This document shows, one piece after another, positions 51,858 to 60,652 of a stretch of 64,000 nucleotides of DNA. How positions within the stretch are numbered: position 1 is the stretch's first letter; every line of letters starts with the position of its first letter. The notes under the pieces were generated by a model. The model was given only the letters and a program-made list of their open reading frames with translations. It was not told where the DNA came from and did not search any database. A program made the translations under genes and the position numbers. The DNA is from Blastomonas sp. SL216 (GTDB lineage: Bacteria > Pseudomonadota > Alphaproteobacteria > Sphingomonadales > Sphingomonadaceae), in NCBI GenBank assembly GCA_026625625.1, contig CP113055.1:126501-190500 (forward strand), written 5' to 3'.

Positions 51858-52580
51858 CTAGCGGCTGGCCAGCAACGGTTCCAGACTTTTCCAGTCAAAG
51901 ACATTGGTCTGCAGCTTGCCGTTGATGGTGAAGCTGGGGGTGCCTTCGATCTTGACGGTGTCGCTGGCAAATTTGGTCATGGCCAGCACCTTGCCCTGTT
52001 CAGCCTTGTTGGTCAGGCAGGCGTCGATCTGGGCATTGGTGGCCAGCGGCGAATAGCGGCGCAGTTCGTCATACAGGCCAAGATCGCTGGCGATGCGCTT
52101 GAGCCGCGTGTTGGTATCGCCCTGATACCAGGCGGCCTGGCCCTCGCGACCCAGACTGCCGGCCTTGGTCATCCAGCTGCGCTGGGTGGACAGCAGACCC
52201 TTGTGCCGCCGGAAAAAGCTGCGCGGTTCGCCGCACCGGGCGAGCAGCGCGACGGTGAGGTCAAGCGGATCGCGGATGAAATTGCGCACCTCGAGGCTGG
52301 TCTTGCCCTTGGCGATCACGCCATTGGCCAGCGTGGGGTTGGAATCCTGCTCGAACGCGGCGCAGTGCGGGCAGGTATAGCTCATATATTCCACGACCTT
52401 CTGCGTCGCGGCCGGATTGCCCATGATATGGCCGCCCACCTGGCTCTGGCTCACGCGTTCGGACCAGTCGGCAGGCGCGGCGGCCTTTTGCGCGGAGCCG
52501 GGCGAGACCGCGAACAGCGTTGCGGTGGTGGCAAGGGCAAGCGCGGAAACGGCAAGCAGGGGGCGCAATGGCGCAATCAT
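51858..52580 (-). CDS. DsbA family thioredoxin-fold protein, secreted, CPHC active site
   Basis: The 240-residue protein has a signal peptide ('LLAVSALALATTATLFAVSP' then GSAQ) and the DsbA-like active site Cys-Pro-His-Cys in 'VEYMSYTCPHCAAFEQDSN', with the cis-proline loop 'EGTPSFTINGKLQ'. Cys-Pro-His-Cys is the strongly oxidising form of E. coli DsbA. It is the paralogue of the lipoprotein gene just downstream, and its own start overlaps the DciA-like gene stop (ATGA). Confidence 0.9.
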   Translation of the reverse strand: MIAPLRPLLAVSALALATTATLFAVSPGSAQKAAAPADWSERVSQSQVGGHIMGNPAATQKVVEYMSYTCPHCAAFEQDSNPTLANGVIAKGKTSLEVRNFIRDPLDLTVALLARCGEPRSFFRRHKGLLSTQRSWMTKAGSLGREGQAAWYQGDTNTRLKRIASDLGLYDELRRYSPLATNAQIDACLTNKAEQGKVLAMTKFASDTVKIEGTPSFTINGKLQTNVFDWKSLEPLLASR

Positions 52581-53233
52581 CGATGGACCTCGTCAGACGT
52601 TGGCGGCGCGAACAGGCGCACGGGTTTCAGATTGTCGCTCTTTAGCTGAACCGGTGCTGCATGGGCAGCCGCCTCGCGCGCTTCCTTCTCTTCAAGGCTG
52701 CGCGCCAGCGATTCGAGCACGGTCAGCAATTCGGGATCGCCGATCGGCCTGAGCCCGTCGGCAGGCGCAATGCTGATCGGCTTGAGCGAAGGTGGTGCAG
52801 CGGGGGGCGGCTCGGGACGTTTGGGTGCCGTCAGCGTGCCGTGCCGATATCTGACCCGCGCCACGGCGGGATAGCCGAAGAACCGGTTGACCCGCGCAAT
52901 GATCTCGGGCTCGGCATGCTGCATGAAGATCGCGGTCGCGCTGGTGACGACCAGTTGCAGCGTGCCTTCCGCCTTCTTGCCGCGCGCAAAGGCGATCGAT
53001 TCGGGGCTCGCCATCGCGGCATAGCGCGGCCCGGCAATCTCTGCCCAGCGGCTGACCAGCGAGCTCTGGATGAAGCCGAACTTGCGAAAGCTGGTGTCGC
53101 CGATCGACGGGATAAGGTCGGCAATGCCGCGCGCTTCACCACCGCGCCGCCGCCGGGGCGGCGGGGCAGCATGCGCAGCCTTGCGCGTCTTGGTGGTGAT
53201 CGGCTTATCGCGTTCCATTGTGCGGCTGACCAT
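52577..53233 (-). CDS. DUF721 (DciA-like) protein
   Basis: The protein of about 218 residues has the DUF721 core 'FGFIQSSLVSRWAEIAGPRYA', 'GTLQLVVTSATAIFMQHAEPEIIARVN', a basic Pro-rich N-terminus and a Pro-rich C-terminal tail. DUF721 proteins include DciA, which loads the DnaB helicase at the origin in bacteria that lack DnaC. It is divergent from mutY with 33 bases between. Two close ATGs (53233, 53218) could start it. Confidence 0.85.
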   Translation of the reverse strand: MVSRTMERDKPITTKTRKAAHAAPPPRRRRGGEARGIADLIPSIGDTSFRKFGFIQSSLVSRWAEIAGPRYAAMASPESIAFARGKKAEGTLQLVVTSATAIFMQHAEPEIIARVNRFFGYPAVARVRYRHGTLTAPKRPEPPPAAPPSLKPISIAPADGLRPIGDPELLTVLESLARSLEEKEAREAAAHAAPVQLKSDNLKPVRLFAPPTSDEVHR

Positions 53234-53266
53234 GGCATAGCCGGGCCATGCCCGTCGAGTGTCGCG

Positions 53267-54349
53267 ATGAAAATGTGTAAGGACGATGCAGGCGCTTCGA
53301 TCGCGGCGGCCTTGTTGGCGCATTATGACGCGCATGCCCGCGATCTGCCGTGGCGGATTTCGCCCGCCGCGCGCCAGGCAGGGGCGGTGCCCGATCCCTA
53401 TCGGGTCTGGCTGTCAGAGGTCATGCTGCAGCAGACCACGGTCGCGGCGGTAACCGGCTATTTCGAGCGCTTCACCAGCCGCTGGCCGACCGTCGAGGCG
53501 CTGGCTGCGGCTGCGGATGAGGAGGTGCTCGCCGCCTGGGCGGGGCTTGGCTATTACGCGCGGGCCCGCAACCTCATCGCCTGCGCCCGGTCCGTGGCCA
53601 GCGATCATGCCGGGCGCTTTCCCGATAGCGAAGCCGGGCTGCGCGCGCTGCCCGGCGTGGGCGATTATACCGCCGCCGCGGTCGCCGCGATCGCCTTTGA
53701 CCGGCCTGCCGCCGTCGTCGACGCCAATGTCGAGCGGGTGGTCGCGCGGCTGTTCGCGATCGAAACCCCATTGCCTGCGGCCCGCGCCGAAATCCGTGCC
53801 CGCACCGCGCAGATCACGCCGCAGGAGCGGCCCGGCGATTTCGCCCAGGCGATGATGGACCTGGGGGCCACGCTGTGCACGGTGCGGAACCCCTCATGCC
53901 TGCTCTGTCCGCTGGCGTCTTATTGCATGGCCCGCGCGGCTGGCATCGCCGAATCGCTGCCGGCCAAGCCGCCGAAAAAGCCACGCCCCCAGCGCAACGG
54001 CACAGCCTTCTGGATCGAGCAGGACGGGCAGGTGCTGCTGGTCCAGCGGCCGGGCAAGGGCATGCTGGGCGGCATGCGCGCGCTGCCCGATGACGGCTGG
54101 TCCGCGCGGCGCAACGGCGATGCCGTTCCGCCCGTTACCGGCCAGTGGCTGACCATCGATGCAGCGGTCAGCCATATCTTCACCCATTTTTCGCTGGAGC
54201 TTGCATTGGCGCTTTATCGCGGCCCCCAAATCGATAAGGTTGTCATTGAAAACCTGAATGGCATCTGGTGGCCGGTGGAACAAATTGCGGAGGCCGGGCT
54301 TCCGACACTGTTCGCCAAAGCGGCCAGTGCCGCCATTCAGCATCGATAA
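53267..54349 (+). CDS. mutY: A/G-specific adenine glycosylase
   Basis: The 360-residue DNA repair enzyme removes adenine opposite 8-oxoguanine. The catalytic Glu51 is in 'LSEVMLQQTTVAAVTGYF', the HhH-GPD aspartate Asp152 in 'VVDANVERVV', and the [4Fe-4S] loop is Cys204-x6-Cys211-x2-Cys214-x5-Cys220. The C-terminal NUDIX-like domain that recognises 8-oxoguanine is present. It starts at the ATG at 53267, which has no strong ribosome binding site. Confidence 0.97.
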   Translation: MKMCKDDAGASIAAALLAHYDAHARDLPWRISPAARQAGAVPDPYRVWLSEVMLQQTTVAAVTGYFERFTSRWPTVEALAAAADEEVLAAWAGLGYYARARNLIACARSVASDHAGRFPDSEAGLRALPGVGDYTAAAVAAIAFDRPAAVVDANVERVVARLFAIETPLPAARAEIRARTAQITPQERPGDFAQAMMDLGATLCTVRNPSCLLCPLASYCMARAAGIAESLPAKPPKKPRPQRNGTAFWIEQDGQVLLVQRPGKGMLGGMRALPDDGWSARRNGDAVPPVTGQWLTIDAAVSHIFTHFSLELALALYRGPQIDKVVIENLNGIWWPVEQIAEAGLPTLFAKAASAAIQHR

Positions 54350-54394
54350 AGCCGGGCTGGCCAAGGGCGCAGATCCGATCAACGGGAGAAACTT

Positions 54395-55693
54395 ATGTCG
54401 AAGCTTTTGAGCCAGATGCCGCAGATGAGCCGCCGCCACATGCTGGGCTCTGCAGGCTTGCTGGGCCTGTTTGCCGCGATGCCCGGCTATGCCCGCGCGA
54501 TGGCCAGCGGCGATTTCGCGCTGATCCGCAAGCAGGTGGAAGATTATATCGCCTCCAAGAAGGTGGCGGGCATGCTGGTTTCGATCGGCTTCGGCGCGCA
54601 ACCTGCCGCGCTGATCGGTGCGGGCAGTCTCGCGCTCGACATCCCGACCCCGGTCGATGCCAATTCGCTGTGGCGCGTCTATTCGATGACCAAGCCGATC
54701 ACCGGCATGGCCGCGATGATGCTGATCGAACAGGGCAAGCTCAAGCTCGACCAGCCGATTGCCGATCTGATCCCCGAATTTGCCAATATGAAGGTGCTGA
54801 CCGATCCTGCCAAAAGCCTGGATTCGGTCCCCGCCAAGACGCAGATCACCCCGCGCCACCTGATGACGCACACGGCGGGCCTGGGCTATAACATCGTCAC
54901 CAAGGGCCCGCTGCTCGAGGAATATAACAAGCTCGGCATCTCGCCCGCTGCGGTCAGCAAGACGCCGATCCCCGGCTTCCCGATGCCGGCGCCGACCCCG
55001 CCGATCGACGAATTCGCGCGCCGCGTCGCCTCGCTGCCGTTGATCGCCGAGCCCGGAACCTTGTGGAGCTATTCGATCGGCCTCGATCTGCTGGGCTATG
55101 TCATCCAGGTCGCATCGGGCATGGAATTCGGCGCGTTCCTGCAGAAGAACATGTTCGACCCGCTGGGCATGAAGAGCAGCTACTGGACCGTGCCGCAGAG
55201 CGAGGTGTCGCGGCTCAGCACCAATTATGCGCCCTTTGCCGGTGCGTTGATCCCGATCGATCCGGGCCAGGACAGCATCTTCACCGTGCCGCCTGCCTTC
55301 CCCTATGGCGGAGCCGGTCTGGTCAGCACCGCACACGATTATGACCGTTTCCTCGCCATGCTGGTGGGCAAGGGCCAGCTCGATGGCACGCGGATCATGT
55401 CGGAGGCGACGGCGCTGATGGGCATGTCCAACCTGTTGCCGTCCACTGCCGTGACCAAGGGCACCTGGGTCGATGGCCAGGGCTATGGCGCGGGCGGCCG
55501 TGTGGGCCTGGGCAACGACCAGGGGCCTGCGGGCACCTATGGCTGGGGCGGCGCAGCGGGAACGGTGGCCTTTGTCGACCATATCCGCGGCTTCCGCGCA
55601 TCGGGCTATACCCAGTACATGCCGGCCGAAACCTATCCCTTCCAGCGCGAATTCCCCAAGATGGTCTACGAACAGCTCAAGGCGATGGGCTGA
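54395..55693 (+). CDS. Serine hydrolase of the beta-lactamase (esterase/penicillin-binding) family, exported
   Basis: The 432-residue protein has an N-terminal signal with a twin-arginine-like start ('MSRRHMLGSAGLLGLFAAMPG'), so Tat export is possible. The beta-lactamase-fold motif SxxK is 'YSMTKPITGM', and 'WSYSIGLDLLGYVI' supplies the YxN-like segment. It resembles class C beta-lactamase-like esterases (EstB type) more than true beta-lactamases. The substrate is unknown. It lies 45 bases after mutY and 20 before nudC. Confidence 0.9.
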   Translation: MSKLLSQMPQMSRRHMLGSAGLLGLFAAMPGYARAMASGDFALIRKQVEDYIASKKVAGMLVSIGFGAQPAALIGAGSLALDIPTPVDANSLWRVYSMTKPITGMAAMMLIEQGKLKLDQPIADLIPEFANMKVLTDPAKSLDSVPAKTQITPRHLMTHTAGLGYNIVTKGPLLEEYNKLGISPAAVSKTPIPGFPMPAPTPPIDEFARRVASLPLIAEPGTLWSYSIGLDLLGYVIQVASGMEFGAFLQKNMFDPLGMKSSYWTVPQSEVSRLSTNYAPFAGALIPIDPGQDSIFTVPPAFPYGGAGLVSTAHDYDRFLAMLVGKGQLDGTRIMSEATALMGMSNLLPSTAVTKGTWVDGQGYGAGGRVGLGNDQGPAGTYGWGGAAGTVAFVDHIRGFRASGYTQYMPAETYPFQREFPKMVYEQLKAMG

Positions 55694-55713
55694 CCACGGG
55701 CCGGGGGGAAAGC

Positions 55714-56598
55714 ATGTCCTTGTCGTTGATCGCGCCGGCCCTGACCGGCAACCGGATCGACCGTGCCGATCAGGTGCGTGTCGATCCCGACCGTCTGTCC
55801 GGCTATATGAACTGGAAGGCCAGACTGCTCAGCCTCAACGGGCTGGAGCCGGAGGTCAGCGTCGAAGGCCGGCTAGTCTGGCGGAGCCTTGCCGATGCCG
55901 CCCCCGACAGCGAGCTGATCTTTCTCGGCCTGATCGACGACAAGGCGCATTTTGCCGAGCTCAAGCATGGCGAGCCGGGCTCCGGGCTGCACTATAATCC
56001 GCGCGTCTGGCAGATGCTGGCCGCGCTGCCCGCCGATGAACTTGCGCTCTACGGCGGCGCGCGGACGCTGGTGGACTGGCATGCGCGGCACCGCTTCTGC
56101 TCGCTGTGCGGTGCGCCAAGCAAGATGTCCAAGGGGGGCTGGTCGCGCACCTGCACCGGCTGCGGCGCCGAGCATTTTCCTCGGGTCGACCCGGTGACGA
56201 TCATGCTCTCCGAATATCAGGGCAAGGTGCTGCTGGGCCGCCAGCCGCGCTTTCCGCCGCGACGCTTTTCGGCGCTCGCCGGTTTTGTCGAGCCGGGCGA
56301 GGGCATTGAGGAAGCGGTGGCGCGCGAGCTGTGGGAAGAGGCGGGCGTGCGCGTCAGGAACGTGCGCTATGTCGCCAGCCAGCCCTGGCCGTTCCCATCG
56401 TCGCTGATGATCGCCTGTACCAGCGAGGCATTGAGCGACGAACTGACGCTCGACACAACGGAGATCGAGGAGGCGGCCTGGTTCAGCGCCGACGAGGTTC
56501 GCGCCGCGATGGCAGGCGATGAAAGCGCGCCCTTCATCGCTCCGCCGCCTTTTGCCATCGCGCACGATCTGTTGAAACACTGGCTTGCCCAGCAATAG
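55714..56598 (+). CDS. nudC: NAD(+) diphosphatase NudC
   Basis: The 294-residue Nudix enzyme hydrolyses NAD(H) and decaps NAD-capped RNA. The zinc ribbon is 'CSLCGAPSKMSKGGWSRTC' with 'CTGCGAEHFPRVDPV', and the Nudix box is 'GFVEPGEGIEEAVARELWEEAGV'. The 'SQPWPFPSSLM' sequence after the box is the NudC-specific array. It is followed by a tRNA-Gly gene. Confidence 0.95.
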   Translation: MSLSLIAPALTGNRIDRADQVRVDPDRLSGYMNWKARLLSLNGLEPEVSVEGRLVWRSLADAAPDSELIFLGLIDDKAHFAELKHGEPGSGLHYNPRVWQMLAALPADELALYGGARTLVDWHARHRFCSLCGAPSKMSKGGWSRTCTGCGAEHFPRVDPVTIMLSEYQGKVLLGRQPRFPPRRFSALAGFVEPGEGIEEAVARELWEEAGVRVRNVRYVASQPWPFPSSLMIACTSEALSDELTLDTTEIEEAAWFSADEVRAAMAGDESAPFIAPPPFAIAHDLLKHWLAQQ

Positions 56599-56701
56599 GC
56601 GCAAGGAAAGGTCAGCGCGGCGCAGCGCGGCAAAGCAGATATTGACGCGCCCCGCATCCAATGGCATGTGCGCCCCACCACGCCAGAACGGCGCCAGGCG
56701 C

Positions 56702-56775
<74 letters not shown>

Positions 56776-57283
56776 TTTTCCTGACCATCATCGTTCACTC
56801 GTCATGCGACGAAGAGTTTTCGACACCGCTTGGCGGCAGGCTGCAAAGCCGTTGACGCCCTGATCAGCCGTTCCGAGCGCGCCTGTAACGCTCTGCTCGC
56901 TGACAAGGGCCATGATGCCGACGCGATCCGCGTCGACCTTGCTGCGCGGGAAATCGAGGCCGTCATTCCCGGCTGATCAAACCGTCTCGTGAAGATCGTG
57001 CAGGGCCGGGAGCGCGGGCGGGTTGGTGTGCAAGACCGTCTTTTTCTCCGTGGGTCGTTGTTATTCGATGTGGCGGAATACGCGCACGTGCAAAGCTCTG
57101 GCCAGAAGAGGAAACGGCTGAGACAGGCAATGCCGCCGGACTGCTGAAATCTGGCGGCAACCCAAAGCGGGGCGCTGTGCTGTTGCCTCTTAACCGTCGC
57201 GAGCTTCTTGGCTATGCGGCCAGTTGAAGCGGTCGCGATGCGATCGCCTGCCATCCCTATTTCTCCGACATCGACCGAGATGC
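56776..57283. other. 508-base region without an intact gene; transposase remnant and a short unassigned open frame
   Basis: After the tRNA the region holds an IS5-type transposase remnant (listed separately). From 57051 to 57227 a plus-strand frame without stop codons ends in 'KRGAVLLPLNRRELLGYAAS'; it has no good start and no family was recognised, so it may be the tail of a lost gene. No other structure was seen. The region separates core genes from the permease/efflux block. Confidence 0.6.
56821..57000 (+). pseudogene. IS5-family transposase remnant
   Basis: The frame reads 'GCKAVDALISR', then 'ALLADKGHDADAIRVDLAAR' and 'EIEAVIPG', a TGA at 56974, then 'SNRLVKIV' in the same frame. IS5-type transposases have '.LLADKGYDAD..R..L..RGI...IPG[RK]SNR...I.' at this point, so the TGA replaces a conserved Arg/Lys codon. 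Both ends of the element are missing. Only this central part of the DDE domain is recognisable. Confidence 0.75.
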
Positions 57284-58042
57284 ATGATCATGACGCCGGA
57301 CGCTTATTATTATCTCGTTGCGGTCCTCGCGGTCCTGTGTTCGGGTCTCGCAAAAGGTGGCTTTTCGGGCGTCGGGTCGCTTTCGATGCCCTTGTTGGCG
57401 CTCGTAATCGATCCAGTGCGCGCCGCTGCCATCCTGCTGCCTATCCTGATCGTGCAGGATGCGGTCAGCGTCTGGGCCTTTCGCCGGACATGGGACGGCC
57501 ATGTGCTCAAGGTCATGCTGCCGGGCATGGCAGCAGGCGTGCTGCTGGGCTATCTGTTCGCGGCGCGCGTCACGGAAAGCGTGGTGCTTGGCGCGGTCGG
57601 TGCGATTTCCATCCTGTTCGGCTTGCACCGCCTATGGACGGAAAGAGGCGGGGCGGTGGTGCTGCCGTTCAACGCGCCGGATTGGACCGGCATCCTTTTC
57701 GGCACCTTGAGCGGCTTTACCAGCCAGATTGCGCATGCCGGCGCACCGCCATTCCAGATGTGGGTGCTGCCCCGACGCTTGTCGCGCGACGTCTTCGTCG
57801 GGACAACCGCGATCGCCTTTGCGGCGATGAACTGGATGAAGGTGCCGGCTTATGCCGCGCTCGGCCAGTTCACCCGCGCGAACCTCACCGCCACCGCGCT
57901 GCTGATGCCAGTGGCGATCCTATCGACATTCGCTGGCGTGGCGCTGGTCAAGCGAGTGAACGCCGAACGTTTCTACACGCTTGTATACGTGCTGATGATC
58001 GCGCTGGGCATCAAGCTCGTGTTCGATGCGTTTTCCGGCTGA
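57284..58042 (+). CDS. TauE/SafE family permease (DUF81)
   Basis: The 252-residue protein has about eight hydrophobic segments and the family start 'LAVLCSGLAKGGFSGVGSLSMPLLAL', with the second half repeating it ('GFTSQIAHAGAPPFQMWVLP'). TauE/SafE proteins export sulfite, organosulfonates or related anions. The ATG at 57284 or 57290 gives the start. It is upstream of the cytochrome/two-component/efflux genes and on the same strand, but 171 bases away from them. Confidence 0.88.
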   Translation: MIMTPDAYYYLVAVLAVLCSGLAKGGFSGVGSLSMPLLALVIDPVRAAAILLPILIVQDAVSVWAFRRTWDGHVLKVMLPGMAAGVLLGYLFAARVTESVVLGAVGAISILFGLHRLWTERGGAVVLPFNAPDWTGILFGTLSGFTSQIAHAGAPPFQMWVLPRRLSRDVFVGTTAIAFAAMNWMKVPAYAALGQFTRANLTATALLMPVAILSTFAGVALVKRVNAERFYTLVYVLMIALGIKLVFDAFSG

Positions 58043-58157
58043 GGCCAAAGGCGGGGCATTGGCTCCCTCCTGCCGCTCCCTGGCGCTTCTGACGGGATGC
58101 CAATCCAGCTTCAGAGACCGTGCCCACTGCCTTGAGGCGAGCCATATCAATGCGCAT

Positions 58158-58179
58158 GGCCGTCAGGCTGGCGTCAGCC
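58158..58179. promoter_or_regulatory. Direct-repeat operator, copy 1 (upstream of cytochrome b561)
   Basis: Two GTCAG units with starts 11 bases apart (58162 and 58173) lie within GGCCGTCAGGC...GTCAGCC. The same 22-base unit occurs before the adaptor gene at 60653 with 18 of 22 bases identical. An 11-base spacing is typical for OmpR/PhoB-family regulators. Confidence 0.7.
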
Positions 58180-58213
58180 ATCTCTGCCACATTGCCTCGT
58201 ATAGGAGGCTATC

Positions 58214-58945
58214 ATGGCAAATTCGACACAAGCTGTTCGTTCCAATATCCCCGTCTGGGATGTTCCAGTGAGACTGTTCCACTGGTCGCTGGTCGCGGCC
58301 ATTGCGGTCGCGTTCCTGTCTTCCGAAGAGGGCAGCCCGCTTGGCGCGTGGCACATGACGGCCGGATGGGTCGCGGCGGTGCTGATCGTGTTCCGGCTGT
58401 GCTGGGGCTTTATCGGCAATGCGCAGGCGCGGTTCGCAAGCTTCGTGAAGCCGGGCGCTGTAGTGCCGCACCTTCGCGAGCTGGTTGCCGGCAAGCCGAA
58501 GCGGTCGATCGGGCACAATCCGCTGGGCGGGCTGGCCGTGCTGGCCCTGCTCGCGGGCACGGCAGCGGTGGCATGGACCGGTATCCAGATGACTTCGGGC
58601 GGCGGCAATGAGGAGCTGCACGAGGTGCTTGCCTTCTCGCTGCTCGGGCTGATCGTGGTGCACGTGATCGGCGTGGTGGTGATGTCGGTGCTGACGCGCG
58701 ACAATCTGGTGAGAGCGATGGTCACGGGCGTCAAGCCGGCGCACGGGATGACCGTGGCGGCAGAGCCTCGGGCGAGGCGTATCCTTGCGCATCTCGGGGC
58801 GATGGCGATTGTCGGCCTGTCGGTACTGGGCATCACCCGCTATGATCGCGATGCGTTCATGCCCGGATCGCGCGAGGAAGCCGAATATGCCGAGCATCAT
58901 GGCGGCGCTGGCGGCCCGGCTGCGAAGGCGGACAATGATGACTGA
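58214..58945 (+). CDS. Cytochrome b561-like (b-type, di-haem) membrane protein
   Basis: The 243-residue protein has four hydrophobic segments and the Ni/Fe-hydrogenase cytochrome b561 domain: 'VPVRLFHWSLVAAIAVAF' and 'WHMTAGWVAAVLIVFRLCWGF' with haem-ligand histidines, then 'ELHEVLAFSLLGLIVVHVIGVV'. The C-terminal tail is rich in His/Glu/Gly. AGGAG at 58205-58209 is the ribosome binding site. It shares an operator-like element with the adaptor gene, so it is probably under the same regulator. Its electron partner is unknown. Confidence 0.9.
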   Translation: MANSTQAVRSNIPVWDVPVRLFHWSLVAAIAVAFLSSEEGSPLGAWHMTAGWVAAVLIVFRLCWGFIGNAQARFASFVKPGAVVPHLRELVAGKPKRSIGHNPLGGLAVLALLAGTAAVAWTGIQMTSGGGNEELHEVLAFSLLGLIVVHVIGVVVMSVLTRDNLVRAMVTGVKPAHGMTVAAEPRARRILAHLGAMAIVGLSVLGITRYDRDAFMPGSREEAEYAEHHGGAGGPAAKADNDD

Positions 58946-58960
58946 TGAAAGGACCGCGCC

Positions 58961-59632
58961 TTGCGCCTGCTGATCATCGAGGACAATGACCGGCTCGCGG
59001 GGCTGATCGCCGAAGGTCTGGGGCGGCGCGGGTTCATCTGCGATACCGCGCCGGACCTGGCGACGGCAGAGGAATCGCTGGCGAGCGCCAGTTTCGATGC
59101 GATCATCCTCGATCTCGGCCTGCCCGATGGCGATGGCCTGGCCTGGCTGCAGAACCAGCGCACCCTGCGCCAGCTGGTGCCCGCGCTGATGCTGACGGCG
59201 CGTGGCGGGCTGGAGGACCGGATCGCCGGGCTGGATGCGGGGGCGGACGATTATCTGGTGAAGCCGGTGGATATCGAGGAGCTGGCGGCGAGGGTCAGGG
59301 CGTTGCTGCGCAGACCGGGGCCCCGCGCGGTCAACATGCTGGAATGCGGCGCGTTGCGCTTCGACCCCGTCACGCGCGAGGCGCGGATGGACGATCGCGT
59401 GATCGATCTGTCGCGGCGCGAGGCTGATCTGCTCGAACTGCTGATGCGCCGCCTGGGCAGCGTGGTGGTGCGCGATGGCATTGAAAACGCGCTGTACGCG
59501 TTCAACGAGCCGGTGACGCCCAATGCGGTCGAGGCGATCGTCTCGCGGCTGCGGCGCAAGCTGGAAGAGGCCGGGCTTGCCGGGCAACTGCACACCGTGC
59601 GCGGTGTTGGCTATATGTTGCGGAACGGATGA
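58961..59632 (+). CDS. Response regulator, OmpR/PhoB family
   Basis: The 223-residue regulator has a receiver domain with phospho-acceptor Asp51 ('AIILDLGLPDGDG'), the lysine in 'LVKPVDIEEL', and a C-terminal winged helix ('ADLLELLMRRLGSVV', 'VSRLRRKLEEAGLAG', 'VRGVGYML'). The start is TTG at 58961, which follows an AAAGGA site and begins with the family sequence 'RLLIIEDND'. It overlaps the kinase gene at the end (ATGA). Its neighbour genes point to metal or redox stress. Confidence 0.94.
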   Translation: MRLLIIEDNDRLAGLIAEGLGRRGFICDTAPDLATAEESLASASFDAIILDLGLPDGDGLAWLQNQRTLRQLVPALMLTARGGLEDRIAGLDAGADDYLVKPVDIEELAARVRALLRRPGPRAVNMLECGALRFDPVTREARMDDRVIDLSRREADLLELLMRRLGSVVVRDGIENALYAFNEPVTPNAVEAIVSRLRRKLEEAGLAGQLHTVRGVGYMLRNG

Positions 59633-60648
59633 TGGATCGGGACACGCCTTCGATTTTCCGCTCGCTGGCAAGGGGGCTGGCGATCGTCGTCAGCGGTGGC
59701 ACGATCCTGCTGCTCACCGCCGTGCTGCTGGAATATTGGAGCAGCTTTGCCGCGATGCCCGCGCCCGATGCGCTGCGCGCGGCTTTGCGCGAGATGGCCG
59801 AGCATGTCGTGCTGCCGGTGCTGGCGCTGGTCATCCCGATGATGCTGGCGATGCATTTCGTCATGCGCCGCGCGCTGCAACCGCTGGCCGAAGCGACTGA
59901 TCGGCTCAATGCCGTGTCGGGACAGGACCGCAACATCAGGGTCGACGATGCGCATCTGCCCGCCGAGATCCTGCCCTTCACCCAGGCCGTCAACACGATG
60001 CTGGGGCGGCTGGAGCAATCCGCCGCGCAGCAGGAGGCCTTTGCCGCCGATGTCGCGCATGAGCTGCGCACCCCGCTCGCCGCGATGATGCTGGAACTGG
60101 ACGGGATGCAAGGGCCCGAGGCGGCGCGGCTGAAAGGCGATGTCGCGGCGATGCGGCGGCTGATCGATCAACTGATGCTGCTGGCGCAGATGGATGCGCA
60201 GGAAGCGGCGGCGACGGCCACCGATGATGTCGATCTGGCCGAGATCGCGAGCGACATCATCGCCCGCACCGCGCCGGTGGTGATTGCTGCTGGCCGGATG
60301 ATCGAGCTGGTCTGCGAAGAGCGCCCCGCCAGGCTGCGCGGACGGCGCGAGGCGATCGGCGCGGCGCTGCGCAACCTGATCGACAATGCGGTGCGGGTGA
60401 CGCCAGCAGCAGGCACGGTGCGCGTTATTCTGGATGGCAGCGCCTCGATCCGGGTGGCCGATGGCGGGCCGGGCCTTTCGCCGGTGCAGCTGGAGCAGCT
60501 GGTGCGGCGTTCGGCGCGGGCCGACCATGCCAGCCCCGATGGCGCGGGCCTTGGCCTCGCCATCGTCCAGCGCATCATGCAGGTGCATGGCGGCACGATC
60601 CGCACCGATCCTTCCAGCAGCAGCCTGATCCTCGATTTTCACCAATAG
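59629..60648 (+). CDS. Sensor histidine kinase
   Basis: The 339-residue kinase has two transmembrane segments (near residues 14-36 and 62-82), a HAMP region, the H-box 'ADVAHELRTPLAAMM' with His144, the N-box 'LRNLIDNAVRVTP', and 'VADGGPGLS' and 'GAGLGLAIV' G-boxes. It has a short periplasmic part. It partners the regulator just upstream, with which it overlaps by 4 bases. Confidence 0.94.
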   Translation: MMDRDTPSIFRSLARGLAIVVSGGTILLLTAVLLEYWSSFAAMPAPDALRAALREMAEHVVLPVLALVIPMMLAMHFVMRRALQPLAEATDRLNAVSGQDRNIRVDDAHLPAEILPFTQAVNTMLGRLEQSAAQQEAFAADVAHELRTPLAAMMLELDGMQGPEAARLKGDVAAMRRLIDQLMLLAQMDAQEAAATATDDVDLAEIASDIIARTAPVVIAAGRMIELVCEERPARLRGRREAIGAALRNLIDNAVRVTPAAGTVRVILDGSASIRVADGGPGLSPVQLEQLVRRSARADHASPDGAGLGLAIVQRIMQVHGGTIRTDPSSSSLILDFHQ

Positions 60649-60652
60649 GCCT

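Noticed and set aside
54395-55693. Antibiotic-resistance beta-lactamase
   Set aside because: The SxxK and fold fit many esterases and carboxypeptidases of the same superfamily; resistance function is not supported.
56802-57254. Minus-strand open frame of 150 codons next to the tRNA
   Set aside because: It runs antisense through the transposase relic and has no family similarity or ribosome binding site.
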